64,000 nt of DNA from Wolbachia endosymbiont (group B) of Protocalliphora azurea (GTDB taxonomy: Bacteria; Pseudomonadota; Alphaproteobacteria; Rickettsiales; Anaplasmataceae). Both the position numbers and the translations under genes were made by a program. The stretch covers positions 868,001 through 932,000 of the forward strand of contig NZ_OX366394.1 in NCBI RefSeq assembly GCF_947251865.1. Reading direction: 5' to 3'. Below, one piece after another: positions 8,351-17,845 of the stretch. The notes beneath the pieces are model-generated. The model was not told where the DNA came from, made no database searches, and saw only the letters and a program-made list of their open reading frames with translations. Each line of letters starts with the position of its first letter. Within the stretch, counting starts at the first letter, position 1.

Positions 8351-10048
8351 CTATATCTTCACCAATTTTGCATACAGCCCATCTTTATTCATTAGAGAAT
8401 CATGAGTACCAACTTCTTCCACTTTCCCGCAATTAATCACTATAATCTTGTCAGTTTTGAGTGCGGTTGATAGCCTGTGCGTAATTATAATTGTTGTTCT
8501 GTTTTGCATCAACTTGCTAAGTGCTTTTTGCACTAGGCTTTCACTTTTATAGTCGAGGGCGGAAGTTGCTTCATCCAGTATTAAAACCTGAGGATTTTTC
8601 AGTATTGCTCTTGCTATTATAATACGTTGCTTTTGTCCTTCGGAAAGCTTTAGTCCTCTTTTTCCTACAAATGTATCAAATTTATCCGGCAGCTTATCAA
8701 TAAATTCCATTGCATACGCACTGATAGCTGCTTGCTTCACCTCTTCATATTCAGCATCTGGTTTACCATATAGTATATTTTCCATTATTGAGCAAGAAAA
8801 TATCATGTGATCTTGTGGTACTAAGCCAAACAGCGATCTTAGATCATTTAGCGCAATTGTCTTAATATTCTGTCCATCGATAGTAATACTGCCTTCACTT
8901 GGATCGTGAAAACGGAGCAAAAGCTTTAAAATGGTGCTCTTGCCACTGCCAGATGGTCCAACAATTGATACTGATTGGCCTGCCTCTATAGAAAATGATA
9001 CGTTATTTAATGCTGGCTTATCAGCATAAAAAAATGTTACATCGTTAAACGAAATTCCTTTTTGAACACTATTGATCCTTATAGGATTATCATTATCTAA
9101 TATAGAGCTTTTCATGTTCATAAATTCAAATAAACGCTCTACAATTCCAAGACCTCGTTGCAAATCACTGATGTTATCGCTTAGATTGTTTACAGCCCCT
9201 GCAGCAAGTGCTGAATAAAACACAAATGAGGAGAGTTCTCCAATGGTCATATTATTACTTAAGACTTCTTTTATTCCCAAAAAAAGCAAAACAACTAGCG
9301 AACCTATCACACACGTGATAACTAGAGTTACTAAAATAGCACGCAAGAGTACTAATTTTACGTATGATTTTGATACTGAGTTTAGATGTTTCTGAAAATG
9401 GATTTTTTCATTTTCTTCGAGTACAAACGATTTGATAGTTACTATAGATCTAAAATTTTCCTCACTAAATGATGCAAGCTCACTTAATTTATCCTGAGCA
9501 AAGCGTGCATAATTGCGTACTTTTTTCCCAAGTGAAGTCATGACAATGAGCAGTATAGGTATTATTGCAGCTGCATATGCGGTTAAATGTAGATTTGTGT
9601 ATAACAGCATTGCAACACTACCAGTTAGTACCACTGCATTCCTCAATATTGTCAATAAGCTGCTGTTTATTATCGATTGCAATGCAGAGGTATCAGTAAT
9701 GAGTGCTGAGATAACATCTTGCACACCTGTATTCTCAAAGAAACTTGGTTGTAAATCAGTAATACTGCTATATAAGTCATATCTGATTCTTGCGATAACT
9801 TTTTCGCTTCCAATGCCAATGAAATATAACCGAATAAATGCAGTGAGAGAGATGCCTAAAACTATCAGTATTGCAACTAATAGATTAGTAGTAAAATTAT
9901 GCTCTGCGCCAGAATCAATTATGTTGCTTAAGCCCCTACCAAAAAGAAGAATCGTTAAAGCTGAAAATAGAACTGCAATAAACGCTACGGTAAAATAATG
10001 TAAACTAGGTTTTATATAGTAAAATAACTGCTTAATGTTAGATTGCAT
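8351..10048 (-). CDS. ABC exporter, fused permease and ATPase (MsbA/LapB-like)
   Basis: 565 aa half-transporter. Residues 1-310 hold the six-helix exporter membrane domain, and 330-565 the nucleotide-binding domain with Walker A GPSGSGKST, Q-loop, signature LSEGQKQRIIIARAIL, Walker B VLILDEATSALD and H-loop ITHRLS, all intact. It should work as a homodimer exporting lipid or a hydrophobic compound across the inner membrane. The substrate is not determinable; lipid A flipping is unlikely because Wolbachia is known to lack LPS. A decayed copy of its 3' end lies at 3952-4190. Confidence 0.88.
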   Translation of the reverse strand: MQSNIKQLFYYIKPSLHYFTVAFIAVLFSALTILLFGRGLSNIIDSGAEHNFTTNLLVAILIVLGISLTAFIRLYFIGIGSEKVIARIRYDLYSSITDLQPSFFENTGVQDVISALITDTSALQSIINSSLLTILRNAVVLTGSVAMLLYTNLHLTAYAAAIIPILLIVMTSLGKKVRNYARFAQDKLSELASFSEENFRSIVTIKSFVLEENEKIHFQKHLNSVSKSYVKLVLLRAILVTLVITCVIGSLVVLLFLGIKEVLSNNMTIGELSSFVFYSALAAGAVNNLSDNISDLQRGLGIVERLFEFMNMKSSILDNDNPIRINSVQKGISFNDVTFFYADKPALNNVSFSIEAGQSVSIVGPSGSGKSTILKLLLRFHDPSEGSITIDGQNIKTIALNDLRSLFGLVPQDHMIFSCSIMENILYGKPDAEYEEVKQAAISAYAMEFIDKLPDKFDTFVGKRGLKLSEGQKQRIIIARAILKNPQVLILDEATSALDYKSESLVQKALSKLMQNRTTIIITHRLSTALKTDKIIVINCGKVEEVGTHDSLMNKDGLYAKLVKI

Positions 10049-10207
10049 TTTATTTTAAAGTTAAGTATTTAGCTTCAGGAAAAAGTTACAGCATTAGTCT
10101 ACAGTGTACTTCCTTAGAACAATACGTTCAAGAAACTTTAGCTTCTGAAGGAAAAACGCTGCGAAATTACAGAAAGTTAGCAAAAAAACTACTGAATAGA
10201 CCAGAGT

Positions 10208-10906
10208 TTATTTTGTTCCAATATGTAATGCTACTATTCCATAACTCATATTGTGGAACTCAACATTCTTAAAGCCTACCTCTTCAATTTCCATTTTAAA
10301 GTTAGTCTGAGTTGGAAATTCTCTTATGCTTTTTACTAGATATTCATAAGAACCCTTATCTTTAGCAACTATGCTGCCAATTTTAGGAATTACTTTAAAT
10401 GAGTATAAGTCATAAAATTTGGTGAATATCTCATTTTGATAATGCATAGGGGCAAATTCCAAGCAGACAAATTGTCCATTTTGCTTCAATACCCTATATG
10501 CTTCACTTAAAGCCTTTTTACGGTCAGAAAAGTTTCGAATACCAAAAGCTACTGTATAATAATCAAATTCAGAATCTTCAAATGGTAAGCTCTCTGCATT
10601 TGCACATACCCAATTGAAATTTAGCTGATTTGAATTTATTGCTTTATCACGCCCTTTGTCCAGCATGTTTTGATTTATATCACATACTGTAACTTGAGCA
10701 CTTGGTTCACCTCTTGCTATTCTTATAGCTATATCTCCGGTTCCTCCAGCAATATCCAAAACCTTGGAGTTCTTTTTAAAATGCACACTACTTACCATCT
10801 TCTCTTTCCATAGCCTGTGCATTCCAAGACTCATTATATCATTCATGATGTCGTAGCAATTTGCTACAGAATCGAAAACCTCTTTAACTAGTTGTGATTT
10901 ATCCAT
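10208..10906 (-). CDS. ubiE: Ubiquinone biosynthesis C-methyltransferase UbiE
   Basis: 232 aa SAM-dependent methyltransferase that C-methylates the benzoquinol ring in ubiquinone synthesis. N-terminal [21 protein letters not shown] and motif [17 protein letters not shown] (residues 49-64) are diagnostic, as is [13 protein letters not shown] in the middle. It acts on membrane-bound intermediates together with UbiA, encoded at 54238-55125. Menaquinone use is unlikely in this lineage. Confidence 0.94.
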   Translation of the reverse strand: MDKSQLVKEVFDSVANCYDIMNDIMSLGMHRLWKEKMVSSVHFKKNSKVLDIAGGTGDIAIRIARGEPSAQVTVCDINQNMLDKGRDKAINSNQLNFNWVCANAESLPFEDSEFDYYTVAFGIRNFSDRKKALSEAYRVLKQNGQFVCLEFAPMHYQNEIFTKFYDLYSFKVIPKIGSIVAKDKGSYEYLVKSIREFPTQTNFKMEIEEVGFKNVEFHNMSYGIVALHIGTK

Positions 10907-11016
10907 ATTTTATATAGAGATTGCTTACATAATTATTTTAAACTTTAGCAGTTAAATTAATATACTAATGAGAAAAATATACTACAATTAAACATATTTA
11001 ATCCAGTAAATCATTA

Positions 11017-12204
11017 GTGTCGACAGCTTTTTCACAAAATATCATCTCTCTTATTATGATATTATCTGTAGCAGTTGTTGATATGGCAACAGACTTATAC
11101 TCAGTTGCATTGCCAAGTATTGCCAACTATTTTAAGGTGAAAGGTAATATAGCGCAGCTTACGATCAGTTTAAATTTAGTAGGAGTTGCAATATCTGGAT
11201 TAATTTATGGGCCACTGTCAGACTATTATGGTAGGCGCCTAATAATGCTGATTGGCATGGCAATTTTTACTTTGGCAAGTATTGTATGTTGCATAGCTGA
11301 TAATATTATACTTTTAATATTAATCCGTTTTATACAAGGAGCAGGAGCTGGTGTTGCAGGCGTTGTCGGATATGCAGCAATCAGGGATATGTACTCAGGT
11401 AGTGAATACTCAAGAGTAATCTCAAAGTTAAATATGGTAGTAGCACTTTCACCTGGAATAGCTCCAGTGGTAGGCAGTTATATAATTTCACATGGTTATA
11501 GTTGGAAGTTTTTGTTTTTTATCATATCACTTGCCGCAATTATTATGCTCATTTTTATTTACTTGAAGCTACAAGAAACGCTGACCGTAAATAAAAGTAA
11601 AGCCAGTATTAATATCTTCAAGCAGTATATATTAATATTTAAGAATTATCGTTTCCTTGGGTTTTCAGCCATTCATGGATTAACTTTCATGTGGCTTTGG
11701 GCATACATTGCTAACTACCCGTTCATATTTGAATCAATGGGCGTTGAAGTACAATATTTTGGCTATCTCATATCAATCATAGTTATATTTTACATAATTG
11801 GAACTTTAATTAATAGAAGGTACGTACCAAAAATAGGAGTGAGCAAGATGTTAATAATAGGTTTGGTATTACCGATGATATCGGATGGTTTATTGGTATA
11901 TTTTTATCTCACAAACAAGTTAAGTGTACTTATTCTTCAAGTTACTTGGATTCCGAGCAATATCGGGCTTGCACTCGTAATCAGCAATAACGTAACTTCT
12001 GCTTTAGAAACGGTCAAAAGTATAGGGCTTGGTAGTGCAGTTCTCTCATTTTGCAATATGATGTTTGGGGCTGTTGGAATATACATAGTAGGAAAATTCT
12101 TTTCTTATGGCATTTTACCAAATTTACTATTAACAGTTGTATGTTCTATAATTGCAATTCTTATATATAGTTTACTTAAATATACTGAAAAACACGAAGG
12201 ATAA
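11017..12204 (+). CDS. MFS drug-resistance-type transporter (Bcr/CflA family)
   Basis: 395 aa with 12 predicted membrane helices. MFS motif A GPLSDYYGRRLIML lies near residues 69-82, and the helix-5 motif of drug/H+ antiporters appears as VALSPGIAPVVGSYI around 150. The N-terminal sequence (VDMATDLYSVALPSIANYF) matches the Bcr/CflA pattern of a helix-1 motif followed by LP. The start is GTG. Proton-driven efflux of a small molecule is expected; the substrate is unknown. Confidence 0.88.
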   Translation: MSTAFSQNIISLIMILSVAVVDMATDLYSVALPSIANYFKVKGNIAQLTISLNLVGVAISGLIYGPLSDYYGRRLIMLIGMAIFTLASIVCCIADNIILLILIRFIQGAGAGVAGVVGYAAIRDMYSGSEYSRVISKLNMVVALSPGIAPVVGSYIISHGYSWKFLFFIISLAAIIMLIFIYLKLQETLTVNKSKASINIFKQYILIFKNYRFLGFSAIHGLTFMWLWAYIANYPFIFESMGVEVQYFGYLISIIVIFYIIGTLINRRYVPKIGVSKMLIIGLVLPMISDGLLVYFYLTNKLSVLILQVTWIPSNIGLALVISNNVTSALETVKSIGLGSAVLSFCNMMFGAVGIYIVGKFFSYGILPNLLLTVVCSIIAILIYSLLKYTEKHEG

Positions 12205-12282
12205 TCATTATTTCTACAACCCAGATTTCATGAATTATTAATTACCTTACTATAGTAATGCAATTTTATAGAGAAGTGTTAA

Positions 12283-13994
12283 ATGAATTATTCAATCAGA
12301 AATATAGATGCTGCTTTACTTGATGCTGCTTTACTTGATGCTGCTAAAAGAGGTGATCTTAATGAAGCAAAGCGCCTAATAATTGAAGAAGCTGATGTTA
12401 ATGCATATGATGGATCTCAAGGTAATTCTCTATATTGGGCTGTTAAAAATAATCATTCTTATATAGCAAAAGTTCTATTAGATAATGGAGCAGATTTTAT
12501 TGCTTATGACTCTTCTCGAGAACGCCACGTGTTAAATAAATACGAAGAAGTAAAAGCTGAGCATTGTAAGGTTTCTCTACATCTGGCTGCCAGACTTGGC
12601 GACTTGAAAGCAGTAGAAGACCTATTAAAGAAAGAAGCAAATGTTAATACAAAAAATGATAAAGGACAGACTCCTTTAGATTTAGCTAAGACAGAAGAAA
12701 TAAAAAATCTATTACAAAGCATAAAAGATGCCAATGACAAATTGCTTGAAGCTGCTAAAAGCGGTAATATTGATGATGTAGAAAATCTGTTAAATAGAGA
12801 AGAAAAAGTACAGGTTAACGCAGAAAATGAATTTGAAGAGACCCCTCTACACTTATCTGCTCAAAATGGACATAAAGACGTAGTGGAATTTCTACTCAGC
12901 AAAGGAGCAAAAATTGATGCAAAAAATGAATTTGAAGAGACTCCTCTACATTTGGCTGCTCAAAATGGACATAAAGGTGTAGTAGAATTTCTATTCAGTA
13001 AAGGAGCAAAGGTTGATGCACAAAGTGATGATCTAAGCACCCCTTTACATTTTGCTGCTAAATATGGACATAAAGACGTAGTAGAATTTCTACTCAGCAA
13101 AGGAGCAAAGGTTGATGCACAAAGTGATGATCTAAGTACCCCTTTACATTTTGCTGCTAAAAGTAGATATAAAGATACAGAAAAGATAGTAAAATTTCTA
13201 CTTGATAAAGGAGCAGACGTTAATGCACAAAATAATGCAGGAGAAACCCCTTTACATTTAATTCTTCAAAAAATAGACCTAGATATAGATACAGATAAAT
13301 TCTATACTCTACTGAACAAAAAAGGCATCAATGTTAATCTAACAGATAAAAATAAAGAGACTCCTTTGCATTTTTTTTTAAAAAAGAAAGCGATGGAGAT
13401 ACCTGAATTGGACGATCTACTGAAAGTAGAAAGTATCAATGTTAATTTACAAAATATAGATGGAAAGACTCCTTTACACCTGGTAATTGAAAAAAACAAC
13501 TGGAATACATTGCCTAATGTATCGTGGAGCCGTGAAAAGATGGTCGATATTCTAATAGGAATGAAGGCAAATGTTAATGCAGTAGATAAGGATGAGAGGA
13601 CTCCTTTACATTGGGCTGCAGGATATGGTAGAAAAGAGATAGTAAAAGCTCTAATAAACGCAGAAGTAAATGTTAACGCAGTAGATAAGGATGAGAGGAC
13701 TCCTTTACATTGGGCTGCAAACTATGATAGAAAAGAGATAGTAGAAGCTCTAATAAACGCAGAAGCAAATGTTAATGCACAAGATAAATATGGAAAGACT
13801 CCTTTAGATTTAGCTAGCACAGAAGAAATAAAAACTCTATTACTAAAACCCCCCAAAAAAATTGATGACAGTATAGCATCAAAAGATAATGAAGTAGGTC
13901 AAGAGGAAGATGCTGAGCAAGAAGGTAATGCCCAACTAAGTTTACAAGAACAAGAGGAAGAATCACAGGAGATCAGTGCAGAAGAAGAAAGTGA
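12283..13994 (+). pseudogene. Ankyrin-repeat protein, 3' end cut by IS256
   Basis: 571 native codons, then the frame enters the IS256 left end (GMFKKVCQ...). There are about 12 ankyrin repeats between residues 15 and 520, many with perfect TPLHLAAxxGH cores; two blocks are near-identical DNA duplications (around 12880-13150 and 13570-13760). After residue 530 comes an acidic tail (EEDAEQEGNAQ...). No membrane segment before the break. Ankyrin proteins of Wolbachia are candidate type IV effectors, but that is general knowledge, not shown here. A 50-codon piece at 17559-17708, beyond the IS pile, is probably its lost C-terminus. A 5-fold TTACTTGATGCTGC-like repeat sits at the start. Confidence 0.8.
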
Positions 13995-14876
13995 GGGAAT
14001 GTTCAAAAAAGTGTGTCAAACCGAAAAAAAAGTAATAAATTGATATAAAAAATGGAGGTTTGATATGAGTCAAGCAAATAGAACTACTGGTTTGGTAGAT
14101 TATAAAGAATTAGAAACAAATATCCTGTCATCTATACGAGAAGGAAGACCATTGACAGGAAGAGATGGAGCATTAACACCGTTTATAAAAAGGCTGCTAG
14201 AGGCAAGTCTGGAAGGTGAAATAGAAAGCCACATGTCAGCTAAAAGTGAAGAAAATAACCGAAGAAATGGAAGGAATGCAAAAACTTTACGTACAAGTTC
14301 AGGCTCATTTGAACTATTAACACCAAGAGACAGAGAAGGAAGCTTTGAACCGCAAATAGTCAAAAAAAGGCAAACAAGCCTACATCCAGAACTTGAAGCA
14401 AAGGTCTTAAGTACATACGCCAGTGGCATGGGATACAGAGACATAGCTTCACACGTTGAGGAAATATATGACCATAAAATATCAGCAGCAGAGATATCCA
14501 ATATTACTGATAAACTGCTACCAATAATCAATGAATGGCGCAGCCGTCCATTGCAATCAGTGTATCCAATAGTGTTCATGGATGGCATGTTTTTTAAGGT
14601 CAAGGAGGACGGACATTGCGTAAGTAAATGCATGTATAATATATTGGGTATAAATCAAAATGGCAGAAAAGAAGTATTAGGTTTTTATCTGGCTGAAAGT
14701 GAGGGAGCTAACTTCTGGTTGGGAGTTTTAAATGACCTCAAAGAAAGAGGAGTAGAAGATATTCTGATTGCATGTGTAGATGGGCTAAAAAGCTTTCCTG
14801 CAGCCATCAACAGTGTATTTCCCAGTGCAGAAGTGCAGCTATGTATAGTACACCAAATAAGAAATTCTCTGAAATA
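13995..14876 (+). mobile_element. IS256, copy 2 (left 882 bp only)
   Basis: Begins with the left terminal repeat GGGAATGTTC and matches copy 1 base for base as far as I can see, but stops at codon 270 (GAAATA) where a minus-strand IS256 right end begins. The remainder of this copy is nowhere in the window, so the junction arose by recombination or deletion rather than simple insertion. Confidence 0.92.
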
Positions 14877-14877
14877 G
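14065..14877 (+). pseudogene. Truncated IS256 transposase (270 of 410 aa)
   Basis: Identical to the first 270 residues of the full transposase; the stop TAG is formed at the junction with the next IS256. It retains D173 and D239 but lacks the catalytic E346, so it cannot transpose by itself. A truncated product might still bind DNA or dimerise, which is only a possibility. Confidence 0.9.
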
Positions 14878-14923
14878 GGAACGTTCAAAAAAGTGTGTCA
14901 AGCCGCATTTTTAGTTCAACTCA

Positions 14924-16260
14924 GGGAACGTTCAAAAAAGTGTGTCAAGCCGCATTTTTAGTTCAACTCAATTTTCAATCTATCTGGAAAGAAAATATCA
15001 AGTTGAGACATAGTTAAAGCCCAATTAGGGAGAGCCATAATCCACCTTTGCTCTACCTTTTTTATAGCACAATATACCTGTTTGTACAAGGCATTTGTAC
15101 TAGTAAATGAACCCTTAGTTTTAGTAAATTTCCTGATTTGTCTATGCAACCCCTCAATTGGATTAGTGGTGTAAATCAGCTTCCTAACTGGCCCAGAATA
15201 CTTAAAATAACTGGATAAGTTTTCCCAATTGTTCTGCCAGGATTTTATAACTAAAGGATACTTTTCTCCCCATTTTTCTTCCAGCTCAAGCAGATAATTC
15301 TCAGCAATTTCTTTACTTGAAGCACGATATATTTTTTTCAGATCATTCATGAAAACTTTTACATCTTTACTGGATACATATTTCAGAGAATTTCTTATTT
15401 GGTGTACTATACATAGCTGCACTTCTGCACTGGGAAATACACTGTTGATGGCTGCAGGAAAGCTTTTTAGCCCATCTACACATGCAATCAGAATATCTTC
15501 TACTCCTCTTTCTTTGAGGTCATTTAAAACTCCCAACCAGAAGTTAGCTCCCTCACTTTCAGCCAGATAAAAACCTAATACTTCTTTTCTGCCATTTTGA
15601 TTTATACCCAATATATTATACATGCATTTACTTACGCAATGTCCGTCCTCCTTGACCTTAAAAAACATGCCATCCATGAACACTATTGGATACACTGATT
15701 GCAATGGACGGCTGCGCCATTCATTGATTATTGGTAGCAGTTTATCAGTAATATTGGATATCTCTGCTGCTGATATTTTATGGTCATATATTTCCTCAAC
15801 GTGTGAAGCTATGTCTCTGTATCCCATGCCACTGGCGTATGTACTTAAGACCTTTGCTTCAAGTTCTGGATGTAGGCTTGTTTGCCTTTTTTTGACTATT
15901 TGCGGTTCAAAGCTTCCTTCTCTGTCTCTTGGTGTTAATAGTTCAAATGAGCCTGAACTTGTACGTAAAGTTTTTGCATTCCTTCCATTTCTTCGGTTAT
16001 TTTCTTCACTTTTAGCTGACATGTGGCTTTCTATTTCACCTTCCAGACTTGCCTCTAGCAGCCTTTTTATAAACGGTGTTAATGCTCCATCTCTTCCTGT
16101 CAATGGTCTTCCTTCTCGTATAGATGACAGGATATTTGTTTCTAATTCTTTATAATCTACCAAACCAGTAGTTCTATTTGCTTGACTCATATCAAACCTC
16201 CATTTTTTATATCAATTTATTACTTTTTTTTCGGTTTGACACACTTTTTTGAACATTCCC
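14924..16260 (-). mobile_element. IS256, copy 3 (full length), nested inside copy 4
   Basis: A complete 1337-bp element with both terminal repeats, flanked by the 8-bp duplication TCAACTCA. It is the most recent event in this pile. Both it and its host are minus-strand, giving a 1.3-kb tandem direct repeat prone to homologous deletion. Confidence 0.93.
14958..16190 (-). CDS. IS256-family transposase (copy 3)
   Basis: 410 aa, same sequence as the copy at 1524-2756, with the D173/D239/E346 triad intact and a GGAGG ribosome-binding site. It lies in an element with both ends and a clean target duplication, so it is the best candidate for an active copy here. Confidence 0.95.
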   Translation of the reverse strand: MSQANRTTGLVDYKELETNILSSIREGRPLTGRDGALTPFIKRLLEASLEGEIESHMSAKSEENNRRNGRNAKTLRTSSGSFELLTPRDREGSFEPQIVKKRQTSLHPELEAKVLSTYASGMGYRDIASHVEEIYDHKISAAEISNITDKLLPIINEWRSRPLQSVYPIVFMDGMFFKVKEDGHCVSKCMYNILGINQNGRKEVLGFYLAESEGANFWLGVLNDLKERGVEDILIACVDGLKSFPAAINSVFPSAEVQLCIVHQIRNSLKYVSSKDVKVFMNDLKKIYRASSKEIAENYLLELEEKWGEKYPLVIKSWQNNWENLSSYFKYSGPVRKLIYTTNPIEGLHRQIRKFTKTKGSFTSTNALYKQVYCAIKKVEQRWIMALPNWALTMSQLDIFFPDRLKIELN

Positions 16261-17488
16261 TCAACTCAATTTTCAATCTATCTGGAAAGAAAATATCAAG
16301 TTGAGACATAGTTAAAGCCCAATTAGGGAGAGCCATAATCCACCTTTGCTCTACCTTTTTTATAGCACAATATACCTGTTTGTACAAGGCATTTGTACTA
16401 GTAAATGAACCCTTAGTTTTAGTAAATTTCCTGATTTGTCTATGCAACCCCTCAATTGGATTAGTGGTGTAAATCAGCTTCCTAACTGGCCCAGAATACT
16501 TAAAATAACTGGATAAGTTTTCCCAATTGTTCTGCCAGGATTTTATAACTAAAGGATACTTTTCTCCCCATTTTTCTTCCAGCTCAAGCAGATAATTCTC
16601 AGCAATTTCTTTACTTGAAGCACGATATATTTTTTTCAGATCATTCATGAAAACTTTTACATCTTTACTGGATACATATTTCAGAGAATTTCTTATTTGG
16701 TGTACTATACATAGCTGCACTTCTGCACTGGGAAATACACTGTTGATGGCTGCAGGAAAGCTTTTTAGCCCATCTACACATGCAATCAGAATATCTTCTA
16801 CTCCTCTTTCTTTGAGGTCATTTAAAACTCCCAACCAGAAGTTAGCTCCCTCACTTTCAGCCAGATAAAAACCTAATACTTCTTTTCTGCCATTTTGATT
16901 TATACCCAATATATTATACATGCATTTACTTACGCAATGTCCGTCCTCCTTGACCTTAAAAAACATGCCATCCATGAACACTATTGGATACACTGATTGC
17001 AATGGACGGCTGCGCCATTCATTGATTATTGGTAGCAGTTTATCAGTAATATTGGATATCTCTGCTGCTGATATTTTATGGTCATATATTTCCTCAACGT
17101 GTGAAGCTATGTCTCTGTATCCCATGCCACTGGCGTATGTACTTAAGACCTTTGCTTCAAGTTCTGGATGTAGGCTTGTTTGCCTTTTTTTGACTATTTG
17201 CGGTTCAAAGCTTCCTTCTCTGTCTCTTGGTGTTAATAGTTCAAATGAGCCTGAACTTGTACGTAAAGTTTTTGCATTCCTTCCATTTCTTCGGTTATTT
17301 TCTTCACTTTTAGCTGACATGTGGCTTTCTATTTCACCTTCCAGACTTGCCTCTAGCAGCCTTTTTATAAACGGTGTTAATGCTCCATCTCTTCCTGTCA
17401 ATGGTCTTCCTTCTCGTATAGATGACAGGATATTTGTTTCTAATTCTTTATAATCTACCAAACCAGTAGTTCTATTTGCTTGACTCAT
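16220..17488 (-). CDS. IS256 transposase (copy 4) with altered last residues
   Basis: 409 residues equal the standard transposase; the last native residue is lost because copy 3 inserted there, and the frame runs on into copy 3 for 13 residues (RECSKKCVKPKKK). The catalytic triad is intact, so the enzyme may work, but its own right end is now 1.3 kb further away. Confidence 0.88.
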   Translation of the reverse strand: MSQANRTTGLVDYKELETNILSSIREGRPLTGRDGALTPFIKRLLEASLEGEIESHMSAKSEENNRRNGRNAKTLRTSSGSFELLTPRDREGSFEPQIVKKRQTSLHPELEAKVLSTYASGMGYRDIASHVEEIYDHKISAAEISNITDKLLPIINEWRSRPLQSVYPIVFMDGMFFKVKEDGHCVSKCMYNILGINQNGRKEVLGFYLAESEGANFWLGVLNDLKERGVEDILIACVDGLKSFPAAINSVFPSAEVQLCIVHQIRNSLKYVSSKDVKVFMNDLKKIYRASSKEIAENYLLELEEKWGEKYPLVIKSWQNNWENLSSYFKYSGPVRKLIYTTNPIEGLHRQIRKFTKTKGSFTSTNALYKQVYCAIKKVEQRWIMALPNWALTMSQLDIFFPDRLKIELRECSKKCVKPKKK

Positions 17489-17558
17489 ATCAAACCTCCA
17501 TTTTTTATATCAATTTATTACTTTTTTTTCGGTTTGACACACTTTTTTGAACATTCCC

Positions 17559-17708
17559 GTACAAACTAATGATAGCCTTCCTCCTTCAGATATAAGTAAT
17601 GGAGATTTATCAGCACTACCAAATAAAGAGCTGGATGAAGCTTCATATTCAGAAGATTTTGGATATTCTAGTAGATGTTCTACTCCTAGATGTTCTACTC
17701 CTGTCTGA
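17559..17708 (+). pseudogene. Orphan C-terminus (50 codons), probably of the broken ankyrin gene
   Basis: Directly after the IS256 pile an open plus-strand frame encodes VQTNDSLPPSDISNG... ending SEDFGYSSRCSTPRCSTPV and TGA. The tail resembles the C-terminus of the next gene (DLGYASRSPTPTR), a style of Ser/Pro/Thr tail seen on accessory proteins. Orientation and position suit the missing 3' end of the ankyrin gene at 12283. Because the IS flanks are not duplicated, some coding sequence may have been lost between the two parts. Confidence 0.65.
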
Positions 17709-17845
17709 TGCCACCTTGCATTTTGAGTTTAGTTAGAATATCAACTAAAGTTTATCACTGGTAAAATTGTGATAAGTGTTCTCCTCTACAGGTAAGACAA
17801 TTTTAATCAATATATACAAGACTGCTGCAGTTTTGTGTATAGGTG

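Larger units (their letters stand above)
14916..16268. repeat. 8-bp target-site duplication TCAACTCA around nested IS256
   Basis: TCAACTCA at 14916-14923 immediately precedes, and at 16261-16268 immediately follows, the full IS256 at 14924-16260. An 8-bp duplication is the expected footprint of IS256-family insertion, so this is a direct record of one element inserting into another. Confidence 0.93.
14877..17558 (-). mobile_element. IS256, copy 4, split by nested copy 3
   Basis: Two pieces of one minus-strand element: the right-end piece 14877-14923 (47 bp, from GGGAACGTTC) and the main body 16261-17558. Copy 3 lies between, flanked by direct TCAACTCA repeats. Removing copy 3 and one repeat gives an intact 1337-bp element. 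The outer flanks (CTGAAATA on the left inside copy 2, GTACAAAC on the right) do not match, so copy 4 also lacks a target duplication. Confidence 0.9.

Noticed and set aside
10042..10272. Open plus-strand frame of 76 codons without a start (…LEQYVQETLASEGKTLRNY…)
   Set aside because: It has a protein-like composition and may be a relic, but overlaps the ends of two solid genes, has no start codon and no family I recognise.
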